Shown piece after piece: positions 54,241-64,000 of a DNA stretch of 64,000 nucleotides. The notes under the pieces were generated by a model. The model was not told the origin of the DNA and searched no databases. It worked only from the letters and a program-made list of their open reading frames with translations. The stretch comes from Aurifilum marmelostoma (lineage: Eukaryota > Ascomycota > Sordariomycetes > Diaporthales > Cryphonectriaceae): the NCBI GenBank assembly GCA_027559495.1, contig JAMXSV010000029.1, positions 310,001-374,000 on the forward strand, given 5' to 3'. Each line of letters starts with the position of its first letter. Within the stretch, counting starts at the first letter, position 1. Position numbers and translations under genes: made by a program.

Positions 54241-54855
54241 TAAATACATTTCTGAAAGTACATGCATATAAAAATAGGCATGTTGATAGCCCTTTGGTTT
54301 ATTACAATCTCAATCTTGGTCGAATTTGTAAATCCGTTGAAGTTGAAAGATCTCGATCCGTATTTGACAGACCTCCAAAAGGGCAGACTTCTCAGCTGAT
54401 GCTGCAAGTAATTACATTACCCTCTGCTATTACGCGTAATCTATGATTATCCGTGCGCTCGTACTTCCAACCTGTCCAGCCACTCCCATACTCCTCGATG
54501 TTCTGGGTAGACATGGTCGATCACCCTTGGCAACGTGTATTGTTTAGGACGGATGGCCTTATACCACCGTCAAATAAGCACAAGCATTCTCACACAAGGT
54601 TTGTAGCCCCCTGCTTGTCCTCCTGTGTCTCTACTACGTGGTGTCATTGTGTGCATCACGCAGCGAGGTCAAGTACCACATTATCAACAAGCCACATTTG
54701 AATACTACATTGGTTGAGACGCGTTCTCGGTTGAAAATGTTTTGAATGTCCCTTTTCAAATATTACTCAGTGGGATAAGCTAGAGCAGGTCATACGGCAG
54801 GCATCATATCCTCGTATAAAGTACCGTTGGTGTCGCCGTGATCGACAACACATTC
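54241..54855. other. Intergenic, nothing recognised
   Basis: 3' flanks of the P450 and the SDR. Frames here have no domain. Confidence 0.5.
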
Positions 54856-55837
54856 TCACCAAGGGAGAATCCCACCATCCAGGTCAACCATGCCATTCTT
54901 CTCGAGATCAGCATCTCTCTTTCCCTCAATGACATCGACTAGCGCATCAGCAGCATCTTTGGCAGGCCTGGCGCCATGCTCGATCCGCATCTGCCGACCT
55001 TTTTCTCCGGTCTGCGTGGGTTTCGGGTTCGCTGTCAGCAAAGGGAGCTGCAGTCGATCCTAGACATGCTACAGTGCCGAGAGTTCCGGGAGAAAAGGAA
55101 GGCAATAACTCACGAGGTTGGTTACACAGAAGCCAGGGTTGAAGGCGCAGACCTTGCAGCCCCACTCTTTGTACGAGTATCTCTGGCAGGCAGCTAGCAT
55201 GTTGAGGGCAGACTTGCTGGCACGATAGTGCTCGCCGGGGATGGCGGCACCAGGGTTGTTGGGTTCCAGCTTCCTGGTGATGGAGCCCTGATCGGAGGAC
55301 ACGTTGATGACCAGAGGAGCTGGCGACTTCTTCAGGAGAGGCTCCAGGGCGTCGGTCAGGAGCCAGGGCCCAAAGACGTTGGTCTCGAAGGTCGCGCGCA
55401 GCAGCTCGATCTTGGGCATGGGCTGCTGGCTGGGGATGATGAGAATCGCTGCGTTGTTCACCAGCACATCCAGGCGGCCAAACTCCTTCTCGACCTGCTC
55501 CTTTGCTGTGTCAATGGACTTTGCGTCCGTGACGTCGAGCTGGAGCACCGAGATGGAGCTCTTCAGGGCGAGCTCGTCACCAATGGAAGACTTGGCCTCC
55601 TGCAGCGCCTTGTTTCCCTTCTCCAGGCTGCGCGCGCAGAGAATGATGTGGTAGTCTGGAGATGCTCGAGACAGGCTGACTACAGTCTCCAGCCCGATGC
55701 CGCTATTGGCTCCTGTGGAAAGGCGAGATAAACCCCGTTCAGCTTCCCGAATCCGGCTGCAGCATGCGCAGTACACTTGGCGGCGGATTTTGTGGCGGCT
55801 TACCTGTGATAAGCACAATTTTCTTGTCAGACGCCAT
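54856..55837 (-). CDS. Short-chain dehydrogenase/reductase of the polyketide cluster
   Basis: Exons 55804-55837, 55114-55712 and 54856-55011 join in phase to 262 residues. MASDKKIVLITG is followed after the first intron by ANSGIGLET, so the glycine motif TGANSGIG is split by the intron. Then LQLDVTDAKS, VLVNNAA, VINVSSD, and HYRASKSALNML with the Tyr-Lys pair. The ending GMVDLDGGILPW is characteristic of a fungal carbonyl-reductase-like SDR group. The acceptor of the last exon at 55012 is the one that keeps this ending in frame. It is not the versicolorin-reductase-like type (MdpC). Likely reduces or oxidises a ring carbonyl of the product. Divergent from the AflS-like gene. Confidence 0.88.
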
Positions 55838-56538
55838 TGTGGAGGACGGTAAGGTACTTATGCAGTATGTAAGGTTTTTCGCAAAAGAGAGAAGAAAAAA
55901 GGGTGGATAAGGCTTGGGTCCGATCAGCATGGAAGCTGGGTGTGCAAAGGTGCCAAAGTATAAGTGACGGCAGCTGCAATTTGTATTTGAAAACAAAGCG
56001 GGCTTAAGGGACGGCAGAGGCCGAGTCTCTCCGTCACTTGTTGGACCAGAGCAGACGTTGTGCAACACACCAATTCCAGCTGCAGTTGCTGTAGCATCGG
56101 CGATGGAAAAGTACCCCCGAACCTAAGCAGTCATCCAGAAAAAGGTGAGACAACAAAAACCAAGCAGGCTACCTAGTCTATTACATATTGTCTGTTCGGT
56201 GTAAATATCGTCTAATTATCATTGATTAATTATCTCTGGAGCCTATCCGGTCCCCAGGGCCGGTATAGTTCAGTAGTTATCTACTTACGTCCGTTGGGAA
56301 ACCGATACAAACATGTACAAGCTTTAATTCTGAAAGAGCCAAAGAGGAGCGGCCTCCGAAGTCAATAGTACCGCAATCATGTATTTCGCCTTAGTCGCCA
56401 TTATGATAAATATCGGCCTTTTTCTTCGCCGTTTAGCGCTGATCTGCCTGGTTTCATGGCCAATTCTTTTGTCAACTCACCCCCTATATTGGCCCCCCTC
56501 TTCACAAGCAGCATTCGCCAATACGACCGTTGGCAGTC
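55838..56538. promoter_or_regulatory. Bidirectional promoter of SDR and AflS-like gene
   Basis: 701 bases. It contains GGGTCCGATC near 55918, CTGTTCGGTG near 56192 and CTCCGAAGTC near 56354, half sites similar to the palindromes at 42072 and 49791 but not paired. A forward frame at 56379 is probably not coding. Confidence 0.45.
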
Positions 56539-58359
56539 ATGGAAAGCCTGCAGCAATTCGATGCCTGCCGCAGTAGGCTCGATCCTGCCATCAAAACATT
56601 GTCAGACTATTTCCACAATGGCAACTACAGCCCTGACAATCCGACGGCATCCGACCTGCATATCCCCTCGTCTGCCTCTTATGAAATTCATACTGCCAGA
56701 CGCACAATCCTGAGCAGTATCGATCGTCTGCAGGCCCTACTCACGGATTCCGAGACGCTCCTTCACCGGCTTTCGTACCAAGTAAGTATGCCGATTCAGA
56801 TCTCACTCTATATTTGCGTAATGCGCTCTGTCTACTTCCTGATTGGCTGACGACAAGATTTGCGGCATCATTCTTCAGAGCCAGCTCCTCTCATGTCTGA
56901 AGTGGCTAGGGGACTTTCAGATCTTGGCATGCATCCCGCTGACCGGTACCGTGCCTGTCAAGGACGTGGCTGACCTGGTCGGGGTCGATGAGGCCGAGAT
57001 GACGAGCGTTGTGCGCATGACGGCATCGGCAGGCTTCTTGCAAGAGCCACAGACAGGTCACATCGGCCACACGGCTCTCTCTTCCCCATTTGTGACTCAG
57101 CTTGTTTACTTGGACGCTATCATGTTCTTGGGTGAGACTGCCGCCCCTGCGTCGCTGCAGATGGCCAGAGCGTCAAGGCTATGGGGACAACAACAGCAAC
57201 AACAACAGGCGGACGCTACGGACTGCTTGACTGAGTCTGATGGTAAAGGATTGCTATCGCAGACACGGAGGACGACTGCTTTTGGCCTTGCTTTTGACAC
57301 TGAGCAGACGTTTGAGGAGGCTTGCGCGGCTCGTCCGAAGCTGCAGAGGCAGTGGCCTGCCTTCCTTCGGTGTATCGGCGAAACGGATGAGAATCTCACA
57401 CAGGTCCTTGCCAGGCTCGATTGGCCCAGCCAGGGAAAGGTTCGCATTGTCGATGTGAGTCTTGCTGCCCACATCGTCCTGTCCTCCTCCTCGTCCTCCT
57501 CCTTATCATCACAAATCCTTCCCACCCCCACCCACACACAAGCACACACGGCCGATAAGTCAGACGCGGATCGCAATCCCTGTGTTGTGCTCGCCGCAAA
57601 GAGGATGATACAATAATACAATAATACTGACATCGCAATAATTGCCTGCGTGGTAATATCTAGATTGGCGCGCACAGCATAAGTGCGGCACAGGCACTGA
57701 CCGGGCTGTTCCCCACGCTGCACTTTATAGTCCAGCTTACTGAGACGACGACATCAAGCCCGCCGCCGCCACCCGCTCCCGGCTCTGCCGCTGCCGCTGC
57801 CGCCACTAACCCAATAACTTCGTCTTCTTCTGCTGCCGATGCTGGCTCTAATGCGGCTGACCCAGGTCGTATAATACACCAGAGGCGAGCGTCTGGTAGC
57901 GAGCAGCCAATCAAGGACGCAGACGTCTACCTGTTGCGTCTACCTTCGCGGAAACCCCATGCAGGAGGCGCGCCGGGGCTTGCGGATGCGGCGTACATCA
58001 TGTCAGAGCTACGGGCACACCTTTCGATCCTTCGCGAACACCCGGCTTCCCTGTTTGTTTTGGCGCTGCGCCAAGCTCCTCAGCCTGCCTCGTCACCCTC
58101 TCCCTCTCCGTTCTCGTCCTTGTCCTTGCCGTCGCTCCCCGCGGACGTCGAGTTACTTGCCCGGGTGCGGGAGCTGCTGAGGATGCAGCTGACGGGATGT
58201 CTAGGCGTCGACGTTGAGGCGCTTGTGGGGCAGATTCAACGGATAGGGGATGACGTGGGAAGGCTAAGCGTGGTGAAGAGGTTGCAGGTGAGCAATAGCG
58301 CAACTATAGCTGTGGGAATAAGGTATCAGTATAACCAGGTAGCCCACCAATCCACCTAG
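56539..58359 (+). CDS. AflS/MdpA-like cluster co-activator (O-methyltransferase fold)
   Basis: Exons 56539-56781, 56879-57454 and 57664-58359 join in phase to about 504 residues from MESLQQFDACRSRLDP. Features: an N-terminal helical part; a winged-helix-like segment (DFQILACIPLTGTVPVKDVADLVGVDEAEM); FFT/LGE-type middle with a seven-Gln run; VRIVDIGAHS, a degenerate SAM-binding-like motif; an Ala/Pro/Ser-rich insert; and a C-terminal helical part. This is the pattern of AflS (AflJ), which looks like an O-methyltransferase but works with AflR as a co-activator. A 51-base in-frame stretch at 58288-58338 has intron-like ends and may be spliced, giving 487 residues. Next to the Zn2Cys6 gene at 59276, it forms the AflR/AflS pair typical of anthraquinone-derived clusters. 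Nucleus/cytosol. Confidence 0.82.
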
Positions 58360-59275
58360 AAGTTCATATTATTCATAAAATGTTGAGTATTCGTAAGAGT
58401 TGGCAATTCACAGAACATCATCCAGCTGTTCTTCGTGTCTCAAAGATCCGTTTAGCTTCGATACAAGCTTGATAATGATTTGAATAACCTCAACACGTTG
58501 CAAGATGATTATTATATTTACTAAGTACATGGGCACTGTATCAAGTATTGTAATCAATATCTGAAACATGTGAAAAACAGAGAAGTCAGGTCTGACATCC
58601 AGGCAGCCACCCCAGGCCGTATGACAGATCATGTGCGTGGGAACGGAATTTGGGTCAATAAGCAGGTTTAATACAGTGTTTATTCAAAGTCCGCCCCTGA
58701 CCGATGCCAAGCAAGACGGTGAGGAGTCTCGAGCCAACGGGGCTGGCACACGGGCTTGTTCCCACCTAGGGCCCTTATACAAGGAATAGCAGGTTTAATT
58801 ACGGATCCAAATTCTTGCTTGCCTTATCAGCCCCTCTCTGTAAGCACCATGGATTCCTCCCCACCGTTTATAATGATTGTTTCTGTACAAGGACGTCATC
58901 ACAGTATTCGCCAAAGATTCTTATAGAGGAAGTGTCCGAACTGACCTATGAGCGTGGATGGTGAGCAAGTAATATGTGAGGACTTGGGTCAACGTTGCTC
59001 ACCTTGACCAGTGGACTAAAATGATTGCATTTATCTCAGACCTTGCCCGCTCACCCCTTTTCAACAAGGAGGAGGGTGACTATATCAAGCCCATAAGCCT
59101 AGGCGTAGAACACTTTCTAAAATTACTATTGCCCTTCAACAGGGCGGCAGCATCATCGTCATTCGTCCATCCATCCATCCCTTCCTTTAAGCCACTGATT
59201 AGTGTTGTAACTGGTCGCATTCCGCAACAAGAGGGGGGAAAAAGAAGAAGAAAAAAGGAAAAAGGCGTCGAAGCC
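58360..59275. other. Promoter region of the AflR-like gene
   Basis: 916 bases between AflS-like and AflR-like genes. GTGTCCGAACTG lies near 58930, one TCCGA half site. The frame continuing upstream of 59276 to 58976 has no domain and is probably a leader. Confidence 0.45.
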
Positions 59276-60889
59276 ATGTCCGGCCCCAGTCCAAGGTCAC
59301 CAATCATCACATTACCTCCAACATCTTCATCATCACAAAGAACGCCAGCATTTCCAAAATTGCGGGACAGCTGCCGGAGCTGCGCCGCGGCCAAGCTGAA
59401 ATGCAGCAAGGAGAAGCCGACATGTGCACGGTGCGCCAAGCGAGGCCGCTCATGCGAATATCTGGTGAGCCGACGAGCTGGCCGCACGCACTCCATGTCG
59501 ACCAACAGCAGCATAGTCACGGGCGAGAGACCTCCTTCTTCTTCTGCCAGTGCTTCCAGAGGACACCACTGGCCTAGTATAACAACATCAGGCCTAGGAG
59601 AAGTACAGCCACCGCCAGTGTCCCCAGGAGGCGTCGTGGTCGTGTCGCCCTCGCCGTCCTCCTCTCCTCACCAGAACAATGACCACGCCAGGTTTGCACC
59701 TGACCGACAGGATGCTATACAAACTTTGCTCCTGGCACAATCACCACACCACACGACGGCGCCAGGCGGTCTCTTCTCCGGGCTCGATGACATGTTCAGT
59801 TTTCCCATGGCGCAGGACATGTTTGCCGGCTCGAGCATGGAGACCAATACAGACGGATTAGAGCTGTTCGATCCGGACTCCCTCGACAGTTTTGTAAATT
59901 CGCATGCTGCCGCTGCTGGTCTGGACAACAACAGCCATGCATCTGACAGCGGGATGACACTGGTCATGAGCCACGGGAGCATCTTTGATACGGTGTCCCA
60001 GACGCAGTCTGATGTCGAAATGCAGACTCCTCACGACAGCTGTGATACCACATTGCTGTCGGAGTCAGACCTGTCGCAACCCCTTCTTGGGGCAGAAGAC
60101 TGTTCGTCAGGCTCGTGTCTCCAGCGCCTGCTCACCATCATCCAAAGGCTCTCAAACACACCACCCATCGAGGGTACTGGGAAGGAAGATTACCATCGGC
60201 ACGGTCCTAAATTGGACTTCTACCACAGCCATGACGTCTTACTCTCGGCCGAGCCCATCATCGCCCACAACAGGACGGTTCTTGATGCCGTCACTGACAT
60301 CCTCCAGTGCTCGTGCTCTCAGGACAGCCACCTGCTCGTCCTCGTCACACTAACCCTCTTCAAGACCTTATCCTGGTACGCGGTCGCAGCCAATGGGAAA
60401 GAGGAATTGAAAACCCACCCGTGCCCCAAGACCTCTTCCAGCTCAGCAGCACCCTCGCCCACCACGACCCTCGTCCAACATAGCGCCGCGGCCTCGGGCC
60501 AGGGCACGCCGTCACCTGTTGTGGCAGGTAACCCATTTGAGCAGCAGCAGCTCCCGAGCGACGATGAGTATGAGCGGAACCGCATGACCTCCCAGCTGGT
60601 CCTGAGCGAGCTCTCTCGGCTTCAGGGAATAGTCAAGACCCTGTCTCAGAATCTGGGAGGGTTGAAGCGCGGGTCTGACCGCACGGGTAGTGCTGCTCCG
60701 GGTTTGAAAAATCATTCGGGCCAACAAAGAGCTGGTAGAGGAAGAGGAGGGGTAGATCATATTAGTAGTACCAGTAGCGGCGCTGCAACGAACTTCTCAT
60801 TTGCCTTATTCGAACAGCTCGAGGCAGACCTTCGGAGGCGCCTTCGTGGGCTGTCGGCTGAGATTATGGAGAGGTTGCGACACGTGTGA
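59276..60889 (+). CDS. AflR-like Zn2Cys6 transcription factor
   Basis: A single exon of 537 residues from MSGPSPRSP. The zinc cluster lies at about residues 36-63: LRDSCRSCAAAKLKC and KEKPTCARCAKRGRSC, spacing C-x2-C-x6-C-x6-C-x2-C-x6-C, followed by YLVSRRAGRTH. The wording LRDSC.SCA..K..C.KEKP.CARC is that of AflR and its relatives. A long Ser-rich middle follows, then the AflR-type C-terminal domain (NRTVLDAVTDILQCSCSQ, LLVLVTLTLFKTLSWYA) and a helical end (LEADLRRRLRGLSAE). AflR binds TCG-N5-CGA palindromes and activates its own cluster. This protein would be the local regulator and acts with the AflS-like neighbour. An earlier ATG (58976) would add 100 residues without AflR likeness. Confidence 0.92.
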   Translation: MSGPSPRSPIITLPPTSSSSQRTPAFPKLRDSCRSCAAAKLKCSKEKPTCARCAKRGRSCEYLVSRRAGRTHSMSTNSSIVTGERPPSSSASASRGHHWPSITTSGLGEVQPPPVSPGGVVVVSPSPSSSPHQNNDHARFAPDRQDAIQTLLLAQSPHHTTAPGGLFSGLDDMFSFPMAQDMFAGSSMETNTDGLELFDPDSLDSFVNSHAAAAGLDNNSHASDSGMTLVMSHGSIFDTVSQTQSDVEMQTPHDSCDTTLLSESDLSQPLLGAEDCSSGSCLQRLLTIIQRLSNTPPIEGTGKEDYHRHGPKLDFYHSHDVLLSAEPIIAHNRTVLDAVTDILQCSCSQDSHLLVLVTLTLFKTLSWYAVAANGKEELKTHPCPKTSSSSAAPSPTTTLVQHSAAASGQGTPSPVVAGNPFEQQQLPSDDEYERNRMTSQLVLSELSRLQGIVKTLSQNLGGLKRGSDRTGSAAPGLKNHSGQQRAGRGRGGVDHISSTSSGAATNFSFALFEQLEADLRRRLRGLSAEIMERLRHV

Positions 60890-61722
60890 CCGGCCTGTGG
60901 GATTCTGCATCTATTTGGTAGCATAGAAAAAATATAGAAGTTTGATTTAAAGAGCAATGCAAGTGTGAAATGGGAAAATTGTACATCTTTCGAACTTCCG
61001 TCAATAATTAGGAATACTGTTGCTCGAGGTTTTAATATGCCGCGAATTTGGCAGGTAGGGACTGTAAACACTATGCTCATAGACAGAATCGTACTTCAGA
61101 GCACTTGCAATGACGCGGACCGTAAAATTTGACGGGTATCGAAGCATTGATATAAGTTGACCTCCATTCGTGCATCTTCGAATGTTCTGAAAGCAAGCCC
61201 TGGAGGTTAAGGAAGAACCACATGAAAATTAGGAGCTTAATCAATTGTTATATATTCGTCCTTTCGTTGCAGATTATAGATGCAGATAGTGTGGATATCA
61301 TAATGACTTCTTCATTAAAGACTTGGATTGTCAAGTATCAACCTTGAGATAGTCCATGATACGAGCTTGACTGGTTGGTTCCGAGCGTGGACTTGAAGCC
61401 ATAACTATAATATGAGGACTGATTAGACAGAATCCAGCAGGAAAAGTCAAAAGGCTGAATGTCTTCAATAGTCAGACATCTATGCTTCCACAAGTGCCAC
61501 TATCGTCGGATTTTCACAAACACAGTCTGAATTGATGCGCATAGCAACAGCCCTTACAGCTTCTTCTCGGTCCGCCTGCAAGCCAATTGGAAGGTCGACT
61601 TAATTATGGTCAGCATCAGTGTGGGCATTCCATAATGATGTGCCAATAGTCAACAGAGGTTGAAGGGAAAAGTTGTAGTCACGTAGCATAATGAACATTG
61701 ATTGCATCGTGGGAAATACATT
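60890..61722. other. Intergenic, nothing recognised
   Basis: AT-rich 3' flanks of two convergent genes. No gene. Confidence 0.5.
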
Positions 61723-62789
61723 CTAAACACAGATCTCAGCAGGCTGTATGCCGTACCATCTCTTCTGGCCCCCTCTGACCTCAAATGCCACCTTGCCATC
61801 CTGAGAGAGCTTTTTCAGGACTTCTTCCGTAAAAGGTTCTACAGCCATACTCCTGACCTGCGCGTCAAGGCTATCCCCGTGCATCGCACTCACGAGCTGT
61901 GGCACCGTCACACTGGCTTTACCCCTACCGCTACCAGTCTGGAGCTTGAGCTTAGCCAGTGTCTGCAAGATGCGCGTCTCCCTTTTCATTTTCGACGCCA
62001 GCTCCCACTCAATCTTGCCCGCCAGGTCCCTGACGACCATTCCATGCGCCGGATAGCCAACTGCACAACTATGCGTCTTCATCGCCCGTAGCGACTCCAT
62101 CCAGGTGCTCAGGTGCTCCACCGCTGCCGTGCCGTGTCCGAGCACGTTATCGCCCGTAAACATGGCGTTCTCTTCTTCTAGGACAAAGCACATGTGATCA
62201 TGCGAGTGGCCGGGCGCATGCACCGCACGCACCGTGGCGCCCTGGACCTGGAAGACCTGGCCGTCGGCAATGGGCTGCTGTGACCGACTGGGCGTGTGCT
62301 TGTAGATGGCGCCGGACAGATTAGGGTACATTCGCAAGAGGTCAGGGACACCGCCTGTGTGGTCTCCGTGCCAGTGTGTCAGAAGCACAGCCGATAGAGA
62401 GATTCCTGAGGAGGCGAGGGTGGAGGAGATCAGCCTTGCCCACTCTGGAATGCCCTGGCCTGTGTCGATGAGGAGCCTCTGGTCTCCGGTGCCTACGATG
62501 TACGTGTTTGTGCCTTGGAGGGTGAACTGGACGAAATTTCATCAGCAATATCCTAAATATTTCTTGTGCGTCTATATGCTGAATTCCGAAAGGCAAAGTA
62601 AATCATCCTCACCTTGCCGGCGTTCTGGCCTAGCACACGCAATACACGAGGGCTGATCTGTTCGACATCTGCTATCTCTGGTAGTACTGAGAGTTGGCCT
62701 TCGAGATAGTCCTCAAAGGCACAGATGTTTAGAGCTTTGTTGATTTGCTTGTAGCCACCCCTGCGCTTAGGGTCCGTTGGGCCAGACAT
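61723..62789 (-). CDS. Discrete metallo-beta-lactamase-type thioesterase (atrochrysone carboxyl-ACP TE)
   Basis: Exons 62613-62789 and 61723-62526 (intron GTGAGG..TCCAG) join in phase to 326 residues from MSGPTDPKRRGGYKQ. It carries the zinc motif THWHGDHTGG, a later metal-binding AVHAPGHSHDH, FTGDNVLG with the metal-ligand Asp, and GYPAHG. Members (MdpF, ACTE) hydrolyse the thioester of NR-PKSs lacking their own TE and allow the last ring closure, giving atrochrysone carboxylic acid. The match with the TE-less PKS at 42486-48539 is a strong functional link although 13 kb separate them. Divergent from the DUF4243 gene at 63763. Cytosolic. Confidence 0.93.
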
Positions 62790-63762
62790 TGTGCGCGAGG
62801 ACTGGAGTGGAATGATGATGGTCACAAAATTAGATGATAGCTCATTCTGTCTCTTCTTCGACACATTTCTGTGTTAAAACTACTATAAAGCCTTGTTTAC
62901 GACAGCATCTTAGAAAAAGACTCAATCTTGCAGTGTGCTGAAGGTAGATGTTCTGTATGCCCTGACCAGTGAGCGCCGGATCCCGAACAGTTCTTGTCTA
63001 GTAAGATTATCTACCTACCCCAGGCATCGGCATTGCGCGTTTTCAAGGGTTGTAACTCGAGCCTTCAAGTTGCGTAGGAAGATCTCCATATTGTACCATA
63101 GTGTCGATGATATGAAGAGGTGGGCCCTCGGACTCCGATGTCTCTCACTCAAGGGAATAATTAAGCTGCATATATTGGTGTTTCTACGACTGACTATTAG
63201 TCACGTGAAACGTTTACTTACACTGTCAATGAGACAAAGATGAGATATTTGCCGCCCGGACTCAAACACAGGCCGATGATGACATACACTCGGTGCGCTG
63301 TGTGAGCATGGAATCATCGGCATGTTTACCCCAAAAGTCCGAGATCTATTGAGGGTTTAGCCAAAGACTGTTTGGTACTCTTACGCTCATCAATGCCGGT
63401 GTAGAACGTAGTTATGCGGGGAAGCTCTATGGTCTTACATTGCAACACGCCATTTTCCTCACCACCAGTACTTGGTCGGACATTGCGCACGGCGCGGAGG
63501 ATAGATGAGTCCGAATATCACCGCTAGTCATACAACATAGGCAGTAGCATAGGCAGCCCCATCTAACGTTGACTGAGGATGGAGGGAAGCCTCTCGAGCT
63601 ATACATGAAAGAAGCCGCGTTGAGCATGCCCATCAATAAATGAGTACTTACTCTCGGAGCTAGTTGTCCTGGACTTATCCCAGGAACCTCAGTAACTACT
63701 ACCCATCTCGTTCACCCAAAACGAGCCTCCACTGAACCGACCAACTACTGTACCTCTGCACA
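62790..63762. promoter_or_regulatory. Divergent intergenic region of thioesterase and DUF4243 gene
   Basis: 973 bases. It contains TCGGA-C-TCCGA (63129-63139), AAGTCCGAGA near 63336, GGTCGGACATTG near 63476 and GAGTCCGAAT near 63508, again TCCGA/TCGGA words as in other cluster promoters. Reading frames inside lack domains. Confidence 0.4.
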
Positions 63763-64000
63763 ATGTCTACACAAACTATTGTCGACACCACTCCCCCCCA
63801 AGCCTGCCACAGAAGAGGCCAGCTCGGCTTCCTCCAAGGTGAACATACACGCGGACCACCTGGGCCTGGTCCCGGGCATCCAGACCCTGCCGCGAGGGGC
63901 TATCGAGGCAGCCAACCGGCTGCTGCAGAAGAACCATGACGAGCACCACATGTTCTGGCGTGATTTCGCCGGGCACAACCACGCTGCACACAATGTGCTG
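63763..64000 (+). CDS. DUF4243 questin-oxidase-like protein, N-terminal part, cut by window end
   Basis: It begins MSTQTIVDTTPP, then the frame is lost by one base at the run of seven C (63793-63799). In the shifted frame the protein continues KPATEEASSASS, VNIHADHLGLVPG, ANRLLQKNHDEHHMFWR, HNHAAHNVL to the window edge. The NHxxHHMFW and HNHxxH elements are those of the DUF4243 family, which includes questin oxidase and MdpL/GedK-type enzymes that open the anthraquinone ring (Baeyer-Villiger-like) to benzophenones and xanthones. A single C too many would explain the break. Whether the gene is functional cannot be told from here; at least 300 more residues are expected to the right. Confidence 0.7.

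Noticed and set aside
56262..56312. TATAGTTCAGTAGTTAT resembling a tRNA D arm
   Set aside because: No T arm or acceptor pairing downstream.
56379..56576. Short hydrophobic forward frame before the AflS-like gene
   Set aside because: Ends in the first AflS-like exon in another frame; probably non-coding leader.
58976..59275. N-terminal extension of the AflR-like frame
   Set aside because: Shows no likeness to AflR relatives. The ATG at 59276 places the zinc cluster at the usual distance from the start.
1..64000. CRISPR arrays, bacterial operons, insertion sequences or complete transposons
   Set aside because: The genome is fungal. No direct-repeat arrays, terminal repeats with transposase, or reverse-transcriptase motifs were seen.

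Overview
The window is filamentous-ascomycete DNA (Pezizomycotina, probably Sordariomycete-like). Its genes carry many short introns of 50-100 bases with GT..CTRAC..AG signals. It has an intron-containing nuclear tRNA-Gln and fungal-type secondary-metabolism, Swi5/Ace2 and AflR/AflS families. There is no operon structure, so introns were joined by hand using splice signals and reading phase.

Layout. 0.6-5 kb: a short-chain dehydrogenase, a His-rich protein and a conserved fungal protein. 6-15 kb: an accessory-looking stretch with two divergent members of one unrecognised protein family (same C-terminal Cys/His domain, same intron), a decayed Cys-rich/coiled-coil gene and a broken HSP70-like gene. 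15.9 kb: a tRNA-Gln. 16.8-28.1 kb: a possible small meroterpenoid-type group, with an FAD monooxygenase, two BBE-type FAD oxidases, a seven-helix-type membrane protein and a COQ2-like UbiA prenyltransferase, but no polyketide or terpene core enzyme. 28.6-33.6 kb: CCT7 and a Swi5/Ace2-type zinc-finger factor. 37.4-38.9 kb: a wax-synthase-like acyltransferase.

40.1-64 kb is a well-equipped aromatic polyketide cluster cut by the right window edge. It holds a stand-alone adenylate-forming enzyme, an NR-PKS (SAT-KS-AT-PT-ACP, no TE), a DUF1772 anthrone oxygenase, an EthD-type decarboxylase, an NmrA-like reductase, a P450, an SDR, an AflS-like co-activator, an AflR-like Zn2Cys6 regulator, a discrete metallo-beta-lactamase thioesterase and the start of a DUF4243 (questin-oxidase-like) gene. 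From family knowledge the core set should make an octaketide anthrone/anthraquinone: the PKS builds the chain, the discrete thioesterase releases it, the EthD protein decarboxylates and the DUF1772 protein oxidises anthrone to anthraquinone. DUF4243, NmrA, SDR and P450 enzymes would then cleave or tailor the ring. Most genes sit as divergent pairs. Two of those shared promoters carry a matching palindrome (TCCGA, a GAATAC-containing spacer, TCGGA), a candidate binding site for the cluster regulator.

Several otherwise good genes are broken by one base at a C/G homopolymer (about 2.49, 12.2, 24.64 and 63.79 kb), so assembly indels must be separated from true pseudogenes.
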